From assembly GCF_001672915.1 (NCBI RefSeq), contig NZ_LZKR01000034.1, forward strand, positions 51,272-115,271: a stretch of 64,000 nucleotides of DNA, in the 5' to 3' direction. The translations under genes and the position numbers were made by a program. Below, in pieces: positions 20,201 to 28,542 of the stretch (within the stretch, counting starts at the first letter, position 1; each line of letters opens with the position of its first letter). The notes under the pieces were generated by a model. It had not been told where the DNA came from, searched no databases, and saw only the letters and a program-made list of their open reading frames with translations. The DNA comes from Mycobacterium sp. 1245805.9. Its GTDB lineage: Bacteria; Actinomycetota; Actinomycetes; Mycobacteriales; Mycobacteriaceae.

Positions 20201-20492
20201 CTACCGCTTCGACTACCATGACATCCCGTCCTTCACCGAGCAGCTGAACCGCCGGTGCACGCCGCGCGATCAGCTCTATCCGCTGGTCGATTTCCTGACC
20301 CGCTCGGCGGACAAGATCGCGGCGATGCGGGAAAAGCGTTACGACAACACCCAATACCGGCACGCTCGCACGCTGGCCAAGGTCCATCTGCGGGAGCCTG
20401 CCCTGACGAAGACGGTCGAGAATCTCGTGCGGTTCTTGCGTCAGGAAGGCCTGATCACCGAGGCTGAGGGGGAGGCGCAACGCAGTGCTTAG
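17232..20492 (+). CDS. fatty acyl-AMP ligase - ACP - thioester reductase
   Basis: A 1086-residue three-domain enzyme. The adenylation domain (about 1-580) has YTSGSTSDPKG near 175 and WLPQHHDMGLI near 210, the signature of fatty acyl-AMP ligases (FadD32-type) rather than CoA ligases. A carrier domain follows with FADLGIDSLALAEL; Ser617 is the expected phosphopantetheine site. The C-terminal reductase (about 710-1080) has TGATGFLGPFL and catalytic YSQTK near 879-883. Chemistry expected: activate a fatty acid as acyl-AMP, load it on the carrier, release it reductively as aldehyde (or alcohol) with NAD(P)H. The plan resembles carboxylic acid reductases but with an FAAL front. Start 17232 has GGAAGGGGAG upstream. 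It heads a four-gene operon. Confidence 0.9.
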   Translation: METLIDYLRMWEARKPDQTLFRFVDADGRELEHYTFRSFAERTRELAAYLSTEAGLRPGDRALLVYAPGLEMVAAFYACARLGVIAVPVSPPLPMAFESGLAKLSFIARDCQAKAVLSTKQLESDFRQLLGHRQGAMPWPEAERLPELPWVATDGTRNFGGAPVADKPGRVLFLQYTSGSTSDPKGVVVTHANVIANASAFPDREVVVSWLPQHHDMGLISAYLFVMVIGGSTHAMSPEDFLKRPSSWLRLISDVRATRTPAPNFALEYCLREDKLPASQLKGIDLSSLESMLIGAEPLRAKTFTRFRERFTPYGLRPDAVTGAYGLAENTLIVSVRGRQTLAVNKRALQQNVVRVEKALPENNNQTPLVSSGKPADGNVVRIVDPESRQALGQGKVGEIWLDGPSKGGGYWHRPEASAETFGARIACDDEHTYLRTGDLGFLYEGELFVCGRTKDLIIVRGVNCYPSDIEAVVERSAPQVRHGCVAAFAVERDDPEEQEALVVVAEVRDGNDLPDGKALARAIRRNAHIDPHTIVFAPPRSIPKTTSGKIRRSQTRQLWLDGKLPALASWVNQTAHHTHNGPDASAGPLARFQNLIESYDLTGYEDCSFADLGIDSLALAELRADLQALLEEHGAGELAEEVNTRLLQRLTVAEFFRLMRQFGDRSGQPVEALRQALDQISAMYEAQEMEQMRADARLPLPPLPIAQSGPASDILLTGATGFLGPFLVNSLLGQTSYTIHALVRATDPAHGLDRIISSLHRAQLWSPALEAEVRARVRVICGDLAEPHLGIGEAAFRRLAESVDAIVHNGALVNYVRTYDALRAANVVGTHELLRLAMTAHQKTFHLVSSTFIYGWSTEPVVGEWDANTKMSGLDFGYSQTKWVAEQLVLAAQRQGLDVRIFRPSLISPTRAGFGSVDDILVRLTAFMIEHGVAVNALNQLSMLPADLIADHIVALMNLPAEAGSVFNMTADDYYNLTDITRILSERYGYRFDYHDIPSFTEQLNRRCTPRDQLYPLVDFLTRSADKIAAMREKRYDNTQYRHARTLAKVHLREPALTKTVENLVRFLRQEGLITEAEGEAQRSA

Positions 20493-20532
20493 CGTGTCGC
20501 CGCGCAACAGCCGAGTCACCAGGGGGTCCACG

Positions 20533-21441
20533 ATGTTCACGGTCGACGACCAGGCGACGGGTCCACACGACGCATCCCTCGACCACGAGCGGATCGTCTT
20601 GCAGGCGCGCGACGTCGAATTCGACTGGGCGGCGCTGCCGTTCTACTACGTGCCCAACGAACCCTTCACCACCCACTTTTGCAACGTCCTGCACCTGTTG
20701 CTGCCGGCGGGCGAGGAGTTCATCGTCGAGGCGTTCAAGAACACCCTGCCGCTGATCAAGGACGATCAGCTGCGGCTGGACGTGCAGGGGTTCATCAGCC
20801 AGGAGGCCATGCATTCGCAGGCGCACTCGGGTGTGCTCGGGCACTTCGCGGCCAAGGGCATCGACGTGACACCGTTCACCGACCAGATGGCCTGGCTGTT
20901 TCAGCGCCTCATCGGCGACCGGCCCCGGGGGGGCCGGCGACGACGGGAAAGCTGGTTGCTCGAACGGGTTTCGATGGTGGCGGCCCTCGAGCACTACACC
21001 GCCATCCTCGGTGAATGGATTCTCGACACCCCGCAACACGACGCCTTGGGCACCGACCCGGTAATGCTGGACTTGTTGCGCTGGCACGGGGCGGAAGAAG
21101 TCGAACACAAGGCCGTCGCGTTCGACACCATGAAGCATCTGCAAGCGGGCTACTGGCGGCGGGTGCGCACCCAGCTGTTGGTGACGCCGGCGCTGTTGTG
21201 GTTGTTCGTCCGCGGCGTCCGGTTCATGTACTCCGTCGACCCGAACCTGCCGCCGGGGACCAAACCGCGTTGGCGGGACTACTTCCGCGCGGCGCGACGG
21301 GGTTTGGTGCCCGGACCGTTTGAGTTCCTGGGCGTCATCGGTGCGTACTACAAGCCGAGCTTTCACCCCTCCCAACTGGGTGGGGTGGGACGCGCGGTCG
21401 ACTACTTGGCCAGATCGCCCGCCGCGCGGGCGTCGCACTGA
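20533..21441 (+). CDS. PF10118-type 'metal-dependent hydrolase', di-iron helical-bundle motifs
   Basis: A 302-residue protein of the family annotated as predicted metal-dependent hydrolase (COG3687). Visible metal motifs: GEEF at 60-63, QEAMH at 90-94 (E91-x-x-H94), ALEH with E153, and AEEVEH at 187-192 (E189-x-x-H192). Two ExxH motifs with two further carboxylates are the pattern of di-iron oxygenases and desaturases. This suggests oxidative chemistry rather than hydrolysis, in line with the electron-transfer gene two genes downstream. ATG 20533 has AGGGGG seven bases upstream; an alternative GTG 20485 would overlap the previous stop. The substrate is probably the lipid made by the upstream enzyme. 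This is inference. Confidence 0.75.
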   Translation: MFTVDDQATGPHDASLDHERIVLQARDVEFDWAALPFYYVPNEPFTTHFCNVLHLLLPAGEEFIVEAFKNTLPLIKDDQLRLDVQGFISQEAMHSQAHSGVLGHFAAKGIDVTPFTDQMAWLFQRLIGDRPRGGRRRRESWLLERVSMVAALEHYTAILGEWILDTPQHDALGTDPVMLDLLRWHGAEEVEHKAVAFDTMKHLQAGYWRRVRTQLLVTPALLWLFVRGVRFMYSVDPNLPPGTKPRWRDYFRAARRGLVPGPFEFLGVIGAYYKPSFHPSQLGGVGRAVDYLARSPAARASH

Positions 21442-21464
21442 GCCTTCCCGCGGAGAACTCAAAC

Positions 21465-22370
21465 ATGCCTTACACCACCACCGTCACGGCGTCCGACGGC
21501 GTAGCGCTCGCCGTGCACGCCCACACCGGGATCGACCCCGAGCGCCCGACCATACTGGCGATCCACGGATATCCGGATAACCACCAGGTATGGGACGCCG
21601 TCGCGTGGGGACTGGCCGACCGGTACAACTTCGTCGCGTTCGACGTGCGCGGCGCCGGCGAATCCACAACGCCGGCAGATCGATCGGGATATCGGCTCAC
21701 CCAGCTGGTCGACGACATCGACAGGGTGATCGACAGCCTGAGAGTCGACGAGGTCCACCTCCTGGCCCACGACTGGGGATCGATTCAGGGCTGGGCCGCG
21801 GTCACCGACGACATGGTGATGGGCAAAATCGCCTCGTTCACGTCGATCTCCGGGCCACACCTGAACTACGCGGGCCGGTTTCTGCGGTCGGCGCGCACGC
21901 CCCGCGCCGTGGCCAACGTCGTCAAACAGGTTCTGGCTTCGGCGTATATCTGGTTCTTTCTGTGCCCGGGTGCACCCGAGGTGGCGATCCGATCCCGGGC
22001 GACCATGAAAGTCTTTGAGGCGGTGGAGCTTATCGGCCGCTCCCGGCGCCGCGGCCAACGGCGTGCGGCGTCGATCCGCTCGATCAAGGACTACCTCAAC
22101 GGGCTCAACCTGTACCGTGCCAACATGCCGGCGCCGATTTTGGCGCCGCCGGAGAAGCTGCCGCAGACCGAAGTCCCGGTGCAGGTGCTGGTTGCTCACA
22201 AAGACTATTTCGTGACGCCCGCCCTGCAGCGGTTCACCGGGTCGATACCGCCCGAGGGCAGGATCGTCTCTATCGAGGGCGGCCACTGGGTGGTGGCCTC
22301 GCATCCCGACGTCGTCGCCCGGTATACGGACGAGTGGGTCAGACTGACCAGCGGCGTACGACAGGCATAG
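21465..22370 (+). CDS. alpha/beta hydrolase, epoxide-hydrolase-like
   Basis: A 301-residue alpha/beta-hydrolase-fold enzyme. HGYPDNHQVW near 34-43 forms the oxyanion region, the nucleophile elbow is AHDWGS with Asp103, and the catalytic His lies in EGGHWV near the C-terminus. An Asp nucleophile followed by Trp points to epoxide hydrolases or dehalogenases rather than esterases. It lies 23 bases after the di-iron-type gene and 10 bases before the ferredoxin-reductase, so it is part of the operon. It could open an epoxide or cleave a product made by the oxidative step. Confidence 0.85.
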   Translation: MPYTTTVTASDGVALAVHAHTGIDPERPTILAIHGYPDNHQVWDAVAWGLADRYNFVAFDVRGAGESTTPADRSGYRLTQLVDDIDRVIDSLRVDEVHLLAHDWGSIQGWAAVTDDMVMGKIASFTSISGPHLNYAGRFLRSARTPRAVANVVKQVLASAYIWFFLCPGAPEVAIRSRATMKVFEAVELIGRSRRRGQRRAASIRSIKDYLNGLNLYRANMPAPILAPPEKLPQTEVPVQVLVAHKDYFVTPALQRFTGSIPPEGRIVSIEGGHWVVASHPDVVARYTDEWVRLTSGVRQA

Positions 22371-22380
22371 GAAATTCGCT

Positions 22381-23457
22381 GTGACAGAGAGTATTTGGGC
22401 GAGCAGACCCGCCGACCTCTACGGCCGCCGCAAGCGCGACCGGAGCTACACGGCCTTGTGGGGTGTGGGTTCGCTGTTCGGCGGCTTCGCGTCGGCGTCG
22501 CGCTGGACGCCGTCGCGGATATCGCCGGTGCGGCGGGCCATCGCCGCGACGGTCGTCAAACGTGAGCTTCTCACGCCCGACGTGGTCGCGCTGACGTTGG
22601 CCGATCCCCAGGGCGGGTTGCTGCCGTCGTGGACTCCGGGCGCGCACATCGATGTTCGGCTGCCCTCGGGTCGCCGCCGGCAGTATTCGCTGTGCGGTCC
22701 GCCCGGGCGGCGCACCGATTACCGCATCGCCGTGCGCCGGATCGCCGACGGCGGCGGCGGTTCCATCGAGATGCACGACGCGTTCGGCGTGGGCGACACG
22801 TTGGAGTTCGAGGGCCCGCGCAACGCGTTCTACCTCGTCACCGACGAACGTGACATTTTGTTCGTCATCGGTGGCATCGGGGTGACGCCCATCCTGCCCA
22901 TGATCCGGTTGGCTCAGCAGCACGGAATCAACTGGCGCGCAATCTATGCCGGCAGGGGGCGCGACTACATGCCGCTGCTGGACGAGGTGCTGGCGGTGGA
23001 CGCCGATCGGGTCACCGTGTGGGCCGACGACGAGCGGGGCCGCTTCCCGACCACCGGCGAGCTGCTGGCGGGCGCGGGCCCGGCGACGGCCGTGTATATC
23101 TGTGCGCCAACTGCCGTGCTCGAGGCGGTTCGTGCGGCCCGGGACGCCCACGTCGACGCGCCGCTGCACTACGAGCGGTTCAGCCCGCCGCCGGTCGTCG
23201 ACGGTGTCCCGTTCGAGCTCGAACTGGCGCGATCGAAACGGGTGCTCAGTGTGCCGGCGAACCGGTCGGCGCTGGCAGTCATGCTGGACCGCGAACCGGC
23301 GACCGCGTATTCGTGCCAGCAGGGGTTCTGCGGGACTTGCAAGGTCAAAGTGCTTGCCGGACAGGTCGATCGCCGGGGGCGTGGTGCGGAAGGTGACGAC
23401 GAAATGTTGGTCTGCGTCTCCCGGGCGAAGAGTGACCGCGTGGTGATCGACGCCTGA
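22381..23457 (+). CDS. PDR/VanB-type flavin-ferredoxin reductase
   Basis: A 358-residue electron-transfer protein starting at GTG. The flavin-binding region has RQYSLCGPP (RxYS motif), the nicotinamide-binding region has GGIGVTPILPM, and a C-terminal plant-type [2Fe-2S] domain holds Cys312, Cys317, Cys320 and Cys345. FMN or FAD reductase fused to ferredoxin at the C-terminus is the phthalate-dioxygenase-reductase layout. Such proteins pass electrons from NAD(P)H to oxygenases. Its position at the end of the FAAL-reductase operon suggests it feeds the di-iron-type protein encoded two genes upstream. Confidence 0.85.
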   Translation: MTESIWASRPADLYGRRKRDRSYTALWGVGSLFGGFASASRWTPSRISPVRRAIAATVVKRELLTPDVVALTLADPQGGLLPSWTPGAHIDVRLPSGRRRQYSLCGPPGRRTDYRIAVRRIADGGGGSIEMHDAFGVGDTLEFEGPRNAFYLVTDERDILFVIGGIGVTPILPMIRLAQQHGINWRAIYAGRGRDYMPLLDEVLAVDADRVTVWADDERGRFPTTGELLAGAGPATAVYICAPTAVLEAVRAARDAHVDAPLHYERFSPPPVVDGVPFELELARSKRVLSVPANRSALAVMLDREPATAYSCQQGFCGTCKVKVLAGQVDRRGRGAEGDDEMLVCVSRAKSDRVVIDA

Positions 23458-23466
23458 CGGCGCGGG

Positions 23467-25029
23467 CTACAACCCGGTCGTCCCCGTCGTGCCGTACAGC
23501 ACCCCACGCTGGCCACCGGGTCCGCCGTGTCCTGCCCCGGCGGGGTTGCCGTTGCCGCCGTCACCGCCATTGCCGATCAGCACCGAGCTGCCGCCGGCGC
23601 CCCCGATACCGACGTGGGTGCCGGTCGGGTTGCCCGCGTCGCCGCCGCGACCGCCGTCGCCGAACACCAGGCCGCTGCGGCCGCCGTTGCCGCCGTGGCC
23701 GCCGTCCTGGTTGCCGGCCCCGATGGCGTTGCCGCCGTGGCCGCCGGCACCGCCGTTGCCGAACAGCCCAAGGGCGGCGCCGCCGTTACCGCCGTTGGAG
23801 CCGGGTTCGAACGGCACCAAAGGGTCCCCACCGTTACCGCCGGCACCGCCGTTGCCCCAAAGGAACCCGCCGTTGCCCCCGTCGGCACCGGCGAGGATCG
23901 TCGAACTGCCGCCGGCCCCACCACTGCCGATCAGGCCGGCACCCGCGCCCGGACCAGGAGCCGCGACGATGTGTCCCCCGCCGAAGGCGGCAAAGTCCAT
24001 GCCGGGCCCGCCGTTGCCGCCGTTGCCCCAGAAGAACCCGGGGTTGCCACCGCCCTGCGAGGTCCCGCCATTCCCACCATTGCCGACAAAGTAGGTGGCG
24101 CCGGGTACGCCGCCGAGGTCTACGCCGATGCCAGCACTGCCCGCGTTGCCGAACAGCCCGGCGTTACCACCGTTGCCACCGACGCCGGTGGGTTCTGTGT
24201 TGGTGACGCCTAGGGTGCCGCTGGGTCCGCCGTTGCCGCCGTTGCCGATCAACGAGAACGCGCTGCCGCCTGTGCCGCCATCGCCGTTTACATGGATGCC
24301 GTCGCCACCGGCGCCGCCGTTGCCGGCGCTGGTGAAGATCCCGTAGGTGTTGCCGCCGTTGCCGCCGCGGCCGCCTCCGCCGTTCGGCGCGACGTCGACG
24401 CCGCCGGCGCCGCCGTTGCCGCCCACGCCGAACAGTCCACCGGTGCCGCCGTTGCCGCCGTTGCCGCCGGAGAAGTTCGCGTTCGGATTGTTCGCGCCCG
24501 CCCCGCCGTCGCCGCCCCGGCCCCACAGCAAGCCGGCGGCGCCGCCGTTGCCGCCCGATCCAGAGTTCCCGGCGCCGGACCCGCCGTTGCCGCCGTTGCC
24601 GATCAAGATCCCCGCATCGCCACCGTTCAAACCGCTACCCGCGGGCGCGTTGGCGCCGTCACCGATCAGCGGCCTCCCCACCAGCGCCTCCGTGGGCGCA
24701 TTGATCGCGGCCAGAATGTCCTGCTCGAGGGTTTGCAGCGGGGAGGCGTTGGCTGCCTCAGCGGCGGCATACGCTCCCGCGCCCGCATTGACGGCCTGCA
24801 CGAACCGGTTGTGAAAGGCCGCTGCTTGCGCGCTGACGGCCTGATAGGCCTGGCCGTGTGCCCCGAACAAATCCGCGATCGCCGCCGACACCTCGTCGGC
24901 GCCCGCCGCCAGCATTTGCGTCGTCGTGGTCGCCGCTGCCGCGTTGGCCGAGGTGAGTGCGGAACCTACCTGCGTCAGGTCCGTTGCCGCCGCGGCCAAC
25001 GCCTCCGGCGCTGCGATGAGGTATGACAT
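23467..25029 (-). CDS. PE_PGRS family protein
   Basis: A 520-residue PE_PGRS protein. The PE domain (about 1-95) starts [18 protein letters not shown] and carries the usual helical hairpin. A linker ([27 protein letters not shown]) is followed by about 400 residues of Gly-Gly-x/Gly-Asn-Gly repeats ending ...[14 protein letters not shown] proteins are exported by ESX-5 and end up on the cell surface. GGAGGA lies upstream of ATG 25029. Convergent with the ferredoxin-reductase gene (9 bases apart), so not part of that operon. Presence of the family fits a slow-growing mycobacterium. Confidence 0.95.
   Translation of the reverse strand: MSYLIAAPEALAAAATDLTQVGSALTSANAAAATTTTQMLAAGADEVSAAIADLFGAHGQAYQAVSAQAAAFHNRFVQAVNAGAGAYAAAEAANASPLQTLEQDILAAINAPTEALVGRPLIGDGANAPAGSGLNGGDAGILIGNGGNGGSGAGNSGSGGNGGAAGLLWGRGGDGGAGANNPNANFSGGNGGNGGTGGLFGVGGNGGAGGVDVAPNGGGGRGGNGGNTYGIFTSAGNGGAGGDGIHVNGDGGTGGSAFSLIGNGGNGGPSGTLGVTNTEPTGVGGNGGNAGLFGNAGSAGIGVDLGGVPGATYFVGNGGNGGTSQGGGNPGFFWGNGGNGGPGMDFAAFGGGHIVAAPGPGAGAGLIGSGGAGGSSTILAGADGGNGGFLWGNGGAGGNGGDPLVPFEPGSNGGNGGAALGLFGNGGAGGHGGNAIGAGNQDGGHGGNGGRSGLVFGDGGRGGDAGNPTGTHVGIGGAGGSSVLIGNGGDGGNGNPAGAGHGGPGGQRGVLYGTTGTTGL
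23480..24660 (-). repeat. PGRS-coding GGC/GCC-rich repeat tract
   Basis: About 1.2 kb of imperfect GCCGCCGTTGCC-like repeats encodes the Gly-Gly-Asn-Gly-Gly tract of the PE_PGRS protein. Copies vary in sequence and phase, unlike a CRISPR array. Such tracts are prone to slippage and assembly error. Confidence 0.85.
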
Positions 25030-25232
25030 ATCCGTCCTCCGTGGCAAATCATTTGTGAATCCGAAAATGGGTGGTTTCCGGCGTCAGGACCGCAAAGCCT
25101 ATCACGCCCGCAGGTTTGGTTCCGAGGTTTCCACCAGGGGTTTTAAACCCTTAACTTGATGGATTCGGGCCATCTGACTGCCATTGGCCGGCGCGATGCT
25201 GGGCCAGCCTGGCTAACGAGACGAGGCGCCGA

Positions 25233-26240
25233 TCAGCCGCCGGGCCGGCTGTCGACGGTCGGCGTCCGCGGTCGGGTGCCCTTGCGGGTCAGGTCGCGAA
25301 ACCTGACGCTGACGCGCTGAAATGGCTTGACGCGCTCCGCCTTTGCCTTCTTGGCGTAGGTTCTGCGGTCGGCCTCGGTGAGATCCACGTCGTCCACGAA
25401 GGGGGTGAGCAGTGCCCGCGGGTAGAGGCGCTCGACGAGAACCACATTGATCTCGGCGCACAGCACCAGTGTCGACGACACCAGATAGAGGAAGGCCAGC
25501 AGTCCCAGCACCAGTGCGAAGACGCTGTTGGTGGCGCTGGACGACTTTACCGTGTGCGCGACGTAGCCGGCGCCGAACCGCTGCAAGATCTGCCAAATGA
25601 CCGCCGCCGCAAGCGCTCCGGGCCAAACCTGGCGGTAGCTGAGTTGTCGCGCGGTGGTCACGCGGAACGCCACCAAGCAGATCAGCCCGTTGATCGCGAT
25701 GGCGGCGATGGAGGCGCCTATCTCGCCGACGATTCCCAGCGATCCGGTGGCCTGTCCGATCGCGGATAGGGCGGTGGCCGTGAGGGCGGCCGAGCCGAGG
25801 ATCACCAGTAGGAGCAAGCTGCGCAAGCGTGAGCTGATCGGATTGGGGCGCTTGTTCCTTGGGACCGCCCACACCGAGTCCATCGCGTTCTGCACCGCCT
25901 GACCGACGCCCAGGCCGCCGTAGAGTGCACCGAGGACGCCGACGAGCACGGCGACGGCCCCGCCGCTGAGGCCCTCGGGTTGATGCAATTGGCTTCCTAT
26001 GATGGGGAATTGGCTCAACGTGCTGTGCAGCACCTGCTCTTGCAGATCGGGTCGGCCGGCCAGGACCACCCCGAGGCCCGTGGTCATCAACAGCAGCAGC
26101 GGAAACAGCGAGACGAAGCCGTAATAGGTGATCAATGCCGACAGATAGCCGCCCTGGTCGTCGAGGTATTTGTAGATCACCGCGATGACCACGCCGACGG
26201 CGCGGTTGCGCCGCTGCAGCCTGTCCAGCCAGCCGACCAT
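25233..26240 (-). CDS. YihY/BrkB-type inner-membrane protein
   Basis: A 335-residue membrane protein with about six helices. It has the family stretch YLSALITYYGFVSLFPLLLL near residue 30 and SVFALVLGLLAFLYLVSSTLVLCAEINVV toward the end, followed by a basic cytosolic tail. These proteins (formerly annotated as ribonuclease BN) have no agreed function. Start 26240 (MVGWLDRLQRR) was chosen because the upstream extension is not family-like. It diverges from the DJ-1-like gene. Confidence 0.85.
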   Translation of the reverse strand: MVGWLDRLQRRNRAVGVVIAVIYKYLDDQGGYLSALITYYGFVSLFPLLLLMTTGLGVVLAGRPDLQEQVLHSTLSQFPIIGSQLHQPEGLSGGAVAVLVGVLGALYGGLGVGQAVQNAMDSVWAVPRNKRPNPISSRLRSLLLLVILGSAALTATALSAIGQATGSLGIVGEIGASIAAIAINGLICLVAFRVTTARQLSYRQVWPGALAAAVIWQILQRFGAGYVAHTVKSSSATNSVFALVLGLLAFLYLVSSTLVLCAEINVVLVERLYPRALLTPFVDDVDLTEADRRTYAKKAKAERVKPFQRVSVRFRDLTRKGTRPRTPTVDSRPGG

Positions 26241-26533
26241 CCGCGCTCTCTTCGTCTTGCAAAGCCGACACCCAGTCGATGGGATGAGCAGGTCATACCC
26301 AGATTCCTGACGGGTCAATCCACGGTCCCCGTTCTTCGCTGAATCCGTGCGGCCCGCTTTTCGTGGCCGTAGCGGGGCGGAGCCGGGCAACGAACTGATT
26401 ACGTTGGCGCACAAGAGATTCCCGATCAACGGTGCCAGCTTGGGGCGGCCCAGGCGCGCATTGCCGCCGACCGCGGGACCACATAGACTTTTGCCGTCGG
26501 TATGACCGCCGGCCCAAACGGAGGGATCGGCTG

Positions 26534-27226
26534 ATGGCCAAAGTCCTGTTCGTCATGACCGCAACAAGTTTCTGGACGCTCAAGGACGGGACCAGGCACC
26601 CGACGGGTTATTGGGCCGAGGAGTTCGCCGCCCCGTACAGCGCGCTGAGTGGAGCCGGCCACGAGGTCGTGGTGGCGACGCCCGGTGGCGTGGTGCCCTA
26701 CGTGGACGTGATGAGTCTGCGTCCATCGATGGCCGGCAGCGAGGCGATCGCCCGCCAGCTCGAGGAGATCCTGCGGTCCGCCGAAGAGTTGCGCAGGCCA
26801 ATCGAACTGGCCAACGCCCGCCTGGATGACTACGACGCGGTGTATTACCCCGGCGGGCACGGCCCCATGGAGGACCTGTGGCGGGACGCCGATTCGGGCC
26901 GGCTGCTCACCGCCGCGCTCGCCTCGGGCAAACCCCTCGCCATTGTCTGCCATGCGCCGGTCGCCATGCTGGCCACCCGGCGCCACGGCGCATCACCATT
27001 TGCGGGCTACCGGGTCACCGCATTCACCAACGACGAGGAGGACGGTATCGGCTTGCTTGAGACGGCGCCCTGGACGGCCGAGGACGAATTGGTGAAGATG
27101 GGCGTCGACTTCGTCCGCGGCGAGATCTGGAAGCCCTTCACCGTCGTCGACCGAAACCTGTACACCGGGCAGAACCCCGCCTCGGCGGGGCCGCTGGCGC
27201 AGGAGTTGCTCAAGGTCCTCAAATAG
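26534..27226 (+). CDS. DJ-1/PfpI-family protein, Hsp31-like
   Basis: A 230-residue class I glutamine-amidotransferase-like protein. The nucleophile elbow is IVCHAPVAM with Cys139-His140, and Glu29/Glu30 (YWAEE) sits where Hsp31-type proteins place the acidic partner. PGGHGPMEDLW near 106-116 completes the pocket. Members act as glyoxalase III, deglycase or holding chaperones; which applies here is open. GGAGGG lies upstream of ATG 26534. Its 3' end overlaps the convergent MFS gene by 8 bases. Confidence 0.85.
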   Translation: MAKVLFVMTATSFWTLKDGTRHPTGYWAEEFAAPYSALSGAGHEVVVATPGGVVPYVDVMSLRPSMAGSEAIARQLEEILRSAEELRRPIELANARLDDYDAVYYPGGHGPMEDLWRDADSGRLLTAALASGKPLAIVCHAPVAMLATRRHGASPFAGYRVTAFTNDEEDGIGLLETAPWTAEDELVKMGVDFVRGEIWKPFTVVDRNLYTGQNPASAGPLAQELLKVLK

Positions 27227-28472
27227 GCGCGGACGCAGGCGCTCGGTCGTCGACGTCCGCGCTCGATGCGCTCGACGCGCGGCGCCGGCGACCCCAGCGG
27301 CGTCCCACGCTGAGCCACAGCAGCGACGCGAGCGCGGCCGCCGTCACCACGCACAACCCCGTCACGGCAGACCAGCCGAGGTGCGTGTGGCCGAGGGTGA
27401 GCAAGTACGGCACCGCAAATCCCAGGTAGCTCAACGCCTGGTAGGCCGACGTCGCGACTCCGAGCCGGGCCGGCTCGGCGACGCGTTGGATGTCGGCCAG
27501 GCCGGCGAATTGCGTGACGCCATACGCGGCGCCCAGCACCGCCGCCGCAATCAGCACCGCCCACACAGTGGACGCGGACGCGGCCCAGACGGCGACGATC
27601 AGCGCGCCGACGGCGGTCAACATGGCCGGCGTCAGGAGGCCGGTTCGGGCATCGGGGCGCAGGCGGGCGGCCAGTGGCTGAACGAGCACCCCGGCCAGCG
27701 CGGGGATGGCCGTCGCGACCGCGGCGAAGGTCAGCGGTTGCGAACCCGCCCGGTGTGCGACCAGCGCCGGCAGGTAGGCCAGCGCGATGGCGGCAGTCCC
27801 GAACACCCAAGGCGCGAAGGGCGCCGACACCGCCAGCAAGTGCTTCGCCAGCGACTCGTCGCGACCGGCGCGGCGTTGAGTGCTCGTCGCGGCCGCGACG
27901 GTGCCCGAAGCGTCGTCGGCCCCATTTACCGCGAAGAGCGCCAGTACCGAGAGCGCGATCTGGGGCACGTAGGGCCACAGCTCGGGGCGCGAAACCTGTT
28001 GCGCGACAAGGCCTGCGACCAGCGGGCCCCCGCCGAAACCGATCGTCATCGCGATCGTCGCGCGCCGGGCTCCCCCTTGGTGGTGAGCTTTCGCCGACGA
28101 CAGTTCCTTGATCCACGCCGCACCGGTGCCGAACGCCAGGCCGCTGCTGATTCCGGCCAGCAACCGGCCAGGAAAAAGGAGGCCATGCCACGTCGACCCC
28201 GCCATCAGTACGGCCGAGGCGACCAGGGACACCACCAACGCCGTCATCACCACGACGCGGCGCCCGGCCCGGTCCGACCAGCGGCCGCCCACCATGAGCG
28301 CCGGGACCAGGCCGACCGCGTAGAGCCCGAACATCACCTCCGTCGCCGCGACGGAGACGCCACGCTGCTGATACAGCACGATCAGCGGTGCGAATTGGTT
28401 TGCGCCCCAACCGATTGCCGCGACCGCAGCGGCGGGCCGCAGCCAGTCTTTCGAGAGGGTTCCCTGAGTCAT
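27219..28472 (-). CDS. MFS efflux-type transporter
   Basis: A 417-residue, 12-helix major facilitator. The helix 2-3 motif is GGRWSDRAGRRVVV. A Gly-rich fifth helix (MTIGFGGGPLVAGLVAQ) resembles drug:H+ antiporter motif C. Start 28472 was chosen because the transporter fold begins there. It diverges from a GlxA-type regulator 70 bases away, a common arrangement of regulator and target. The substrate is unknown. Confidence 0.8.
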   Translation of the reverse strand: MTQGTLSKDWLRPAAAVAAIGWGANQFAPLIVLYQQRGVSVAATEVMFGLYAVGLVPALMVGGRWSDRAGRRVVVMTALVVSLVASAVLMAGSTWHGLLFPGRLLAGISSGLAFGTGAAWIKELSSAKAHHQGGARRATIAMTIGFGGGPLVAGLVAQQVSRPELWPYVPQIALSVLALFAVNGADDASGTVAAATSTQRRAGRDESLAKHLLAVSAPFAPWVFGTAAIALAYLPALVAHRAGSQPLTFAAVATAIPALAGVLVQPLAARLRPDARTGLLTPAMLTAVGALIVAVWAASASTVWAVLIAAAVLGAAYGVTQFAGLADIQRVAEPARLGVATSAYQALSYLGFAVPYLLTLGHTHLGWSAVTGLCVVTAAALASLLWLSVGRRWGRRRRASSASSADVDDRAPASAPI

Positions 28473-28542
28473 GCCCTCAGCATCCGTCCGACACCGGCGG
28501 CGCACCAGTGGCCGATATGACACAAACCGTACAATTTCGGTC

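Noticed and set aside
18600..20540. A 646-codon open frame antisense to the FAAL-ACP-reductase gene.
   Set aside because: Shadow frame created by high third-position G+C; no motifs, while the opposite strand has full domain signatures.
23480..24660. Repeat tract that could be mistaken for a CRISPR array.
   Set aside because: Repeats are short, imperfect, in frame and encode Gly-Gly-Asn-Gly; there are no spacers of constant length.
26293..26583. A 96-codon minus-strand frame between the YihY-like and DJ-1-like genes.
   Set aside because: It overlaps the well-supported DJ-1-like start and has no fold or ribosome-binding site.
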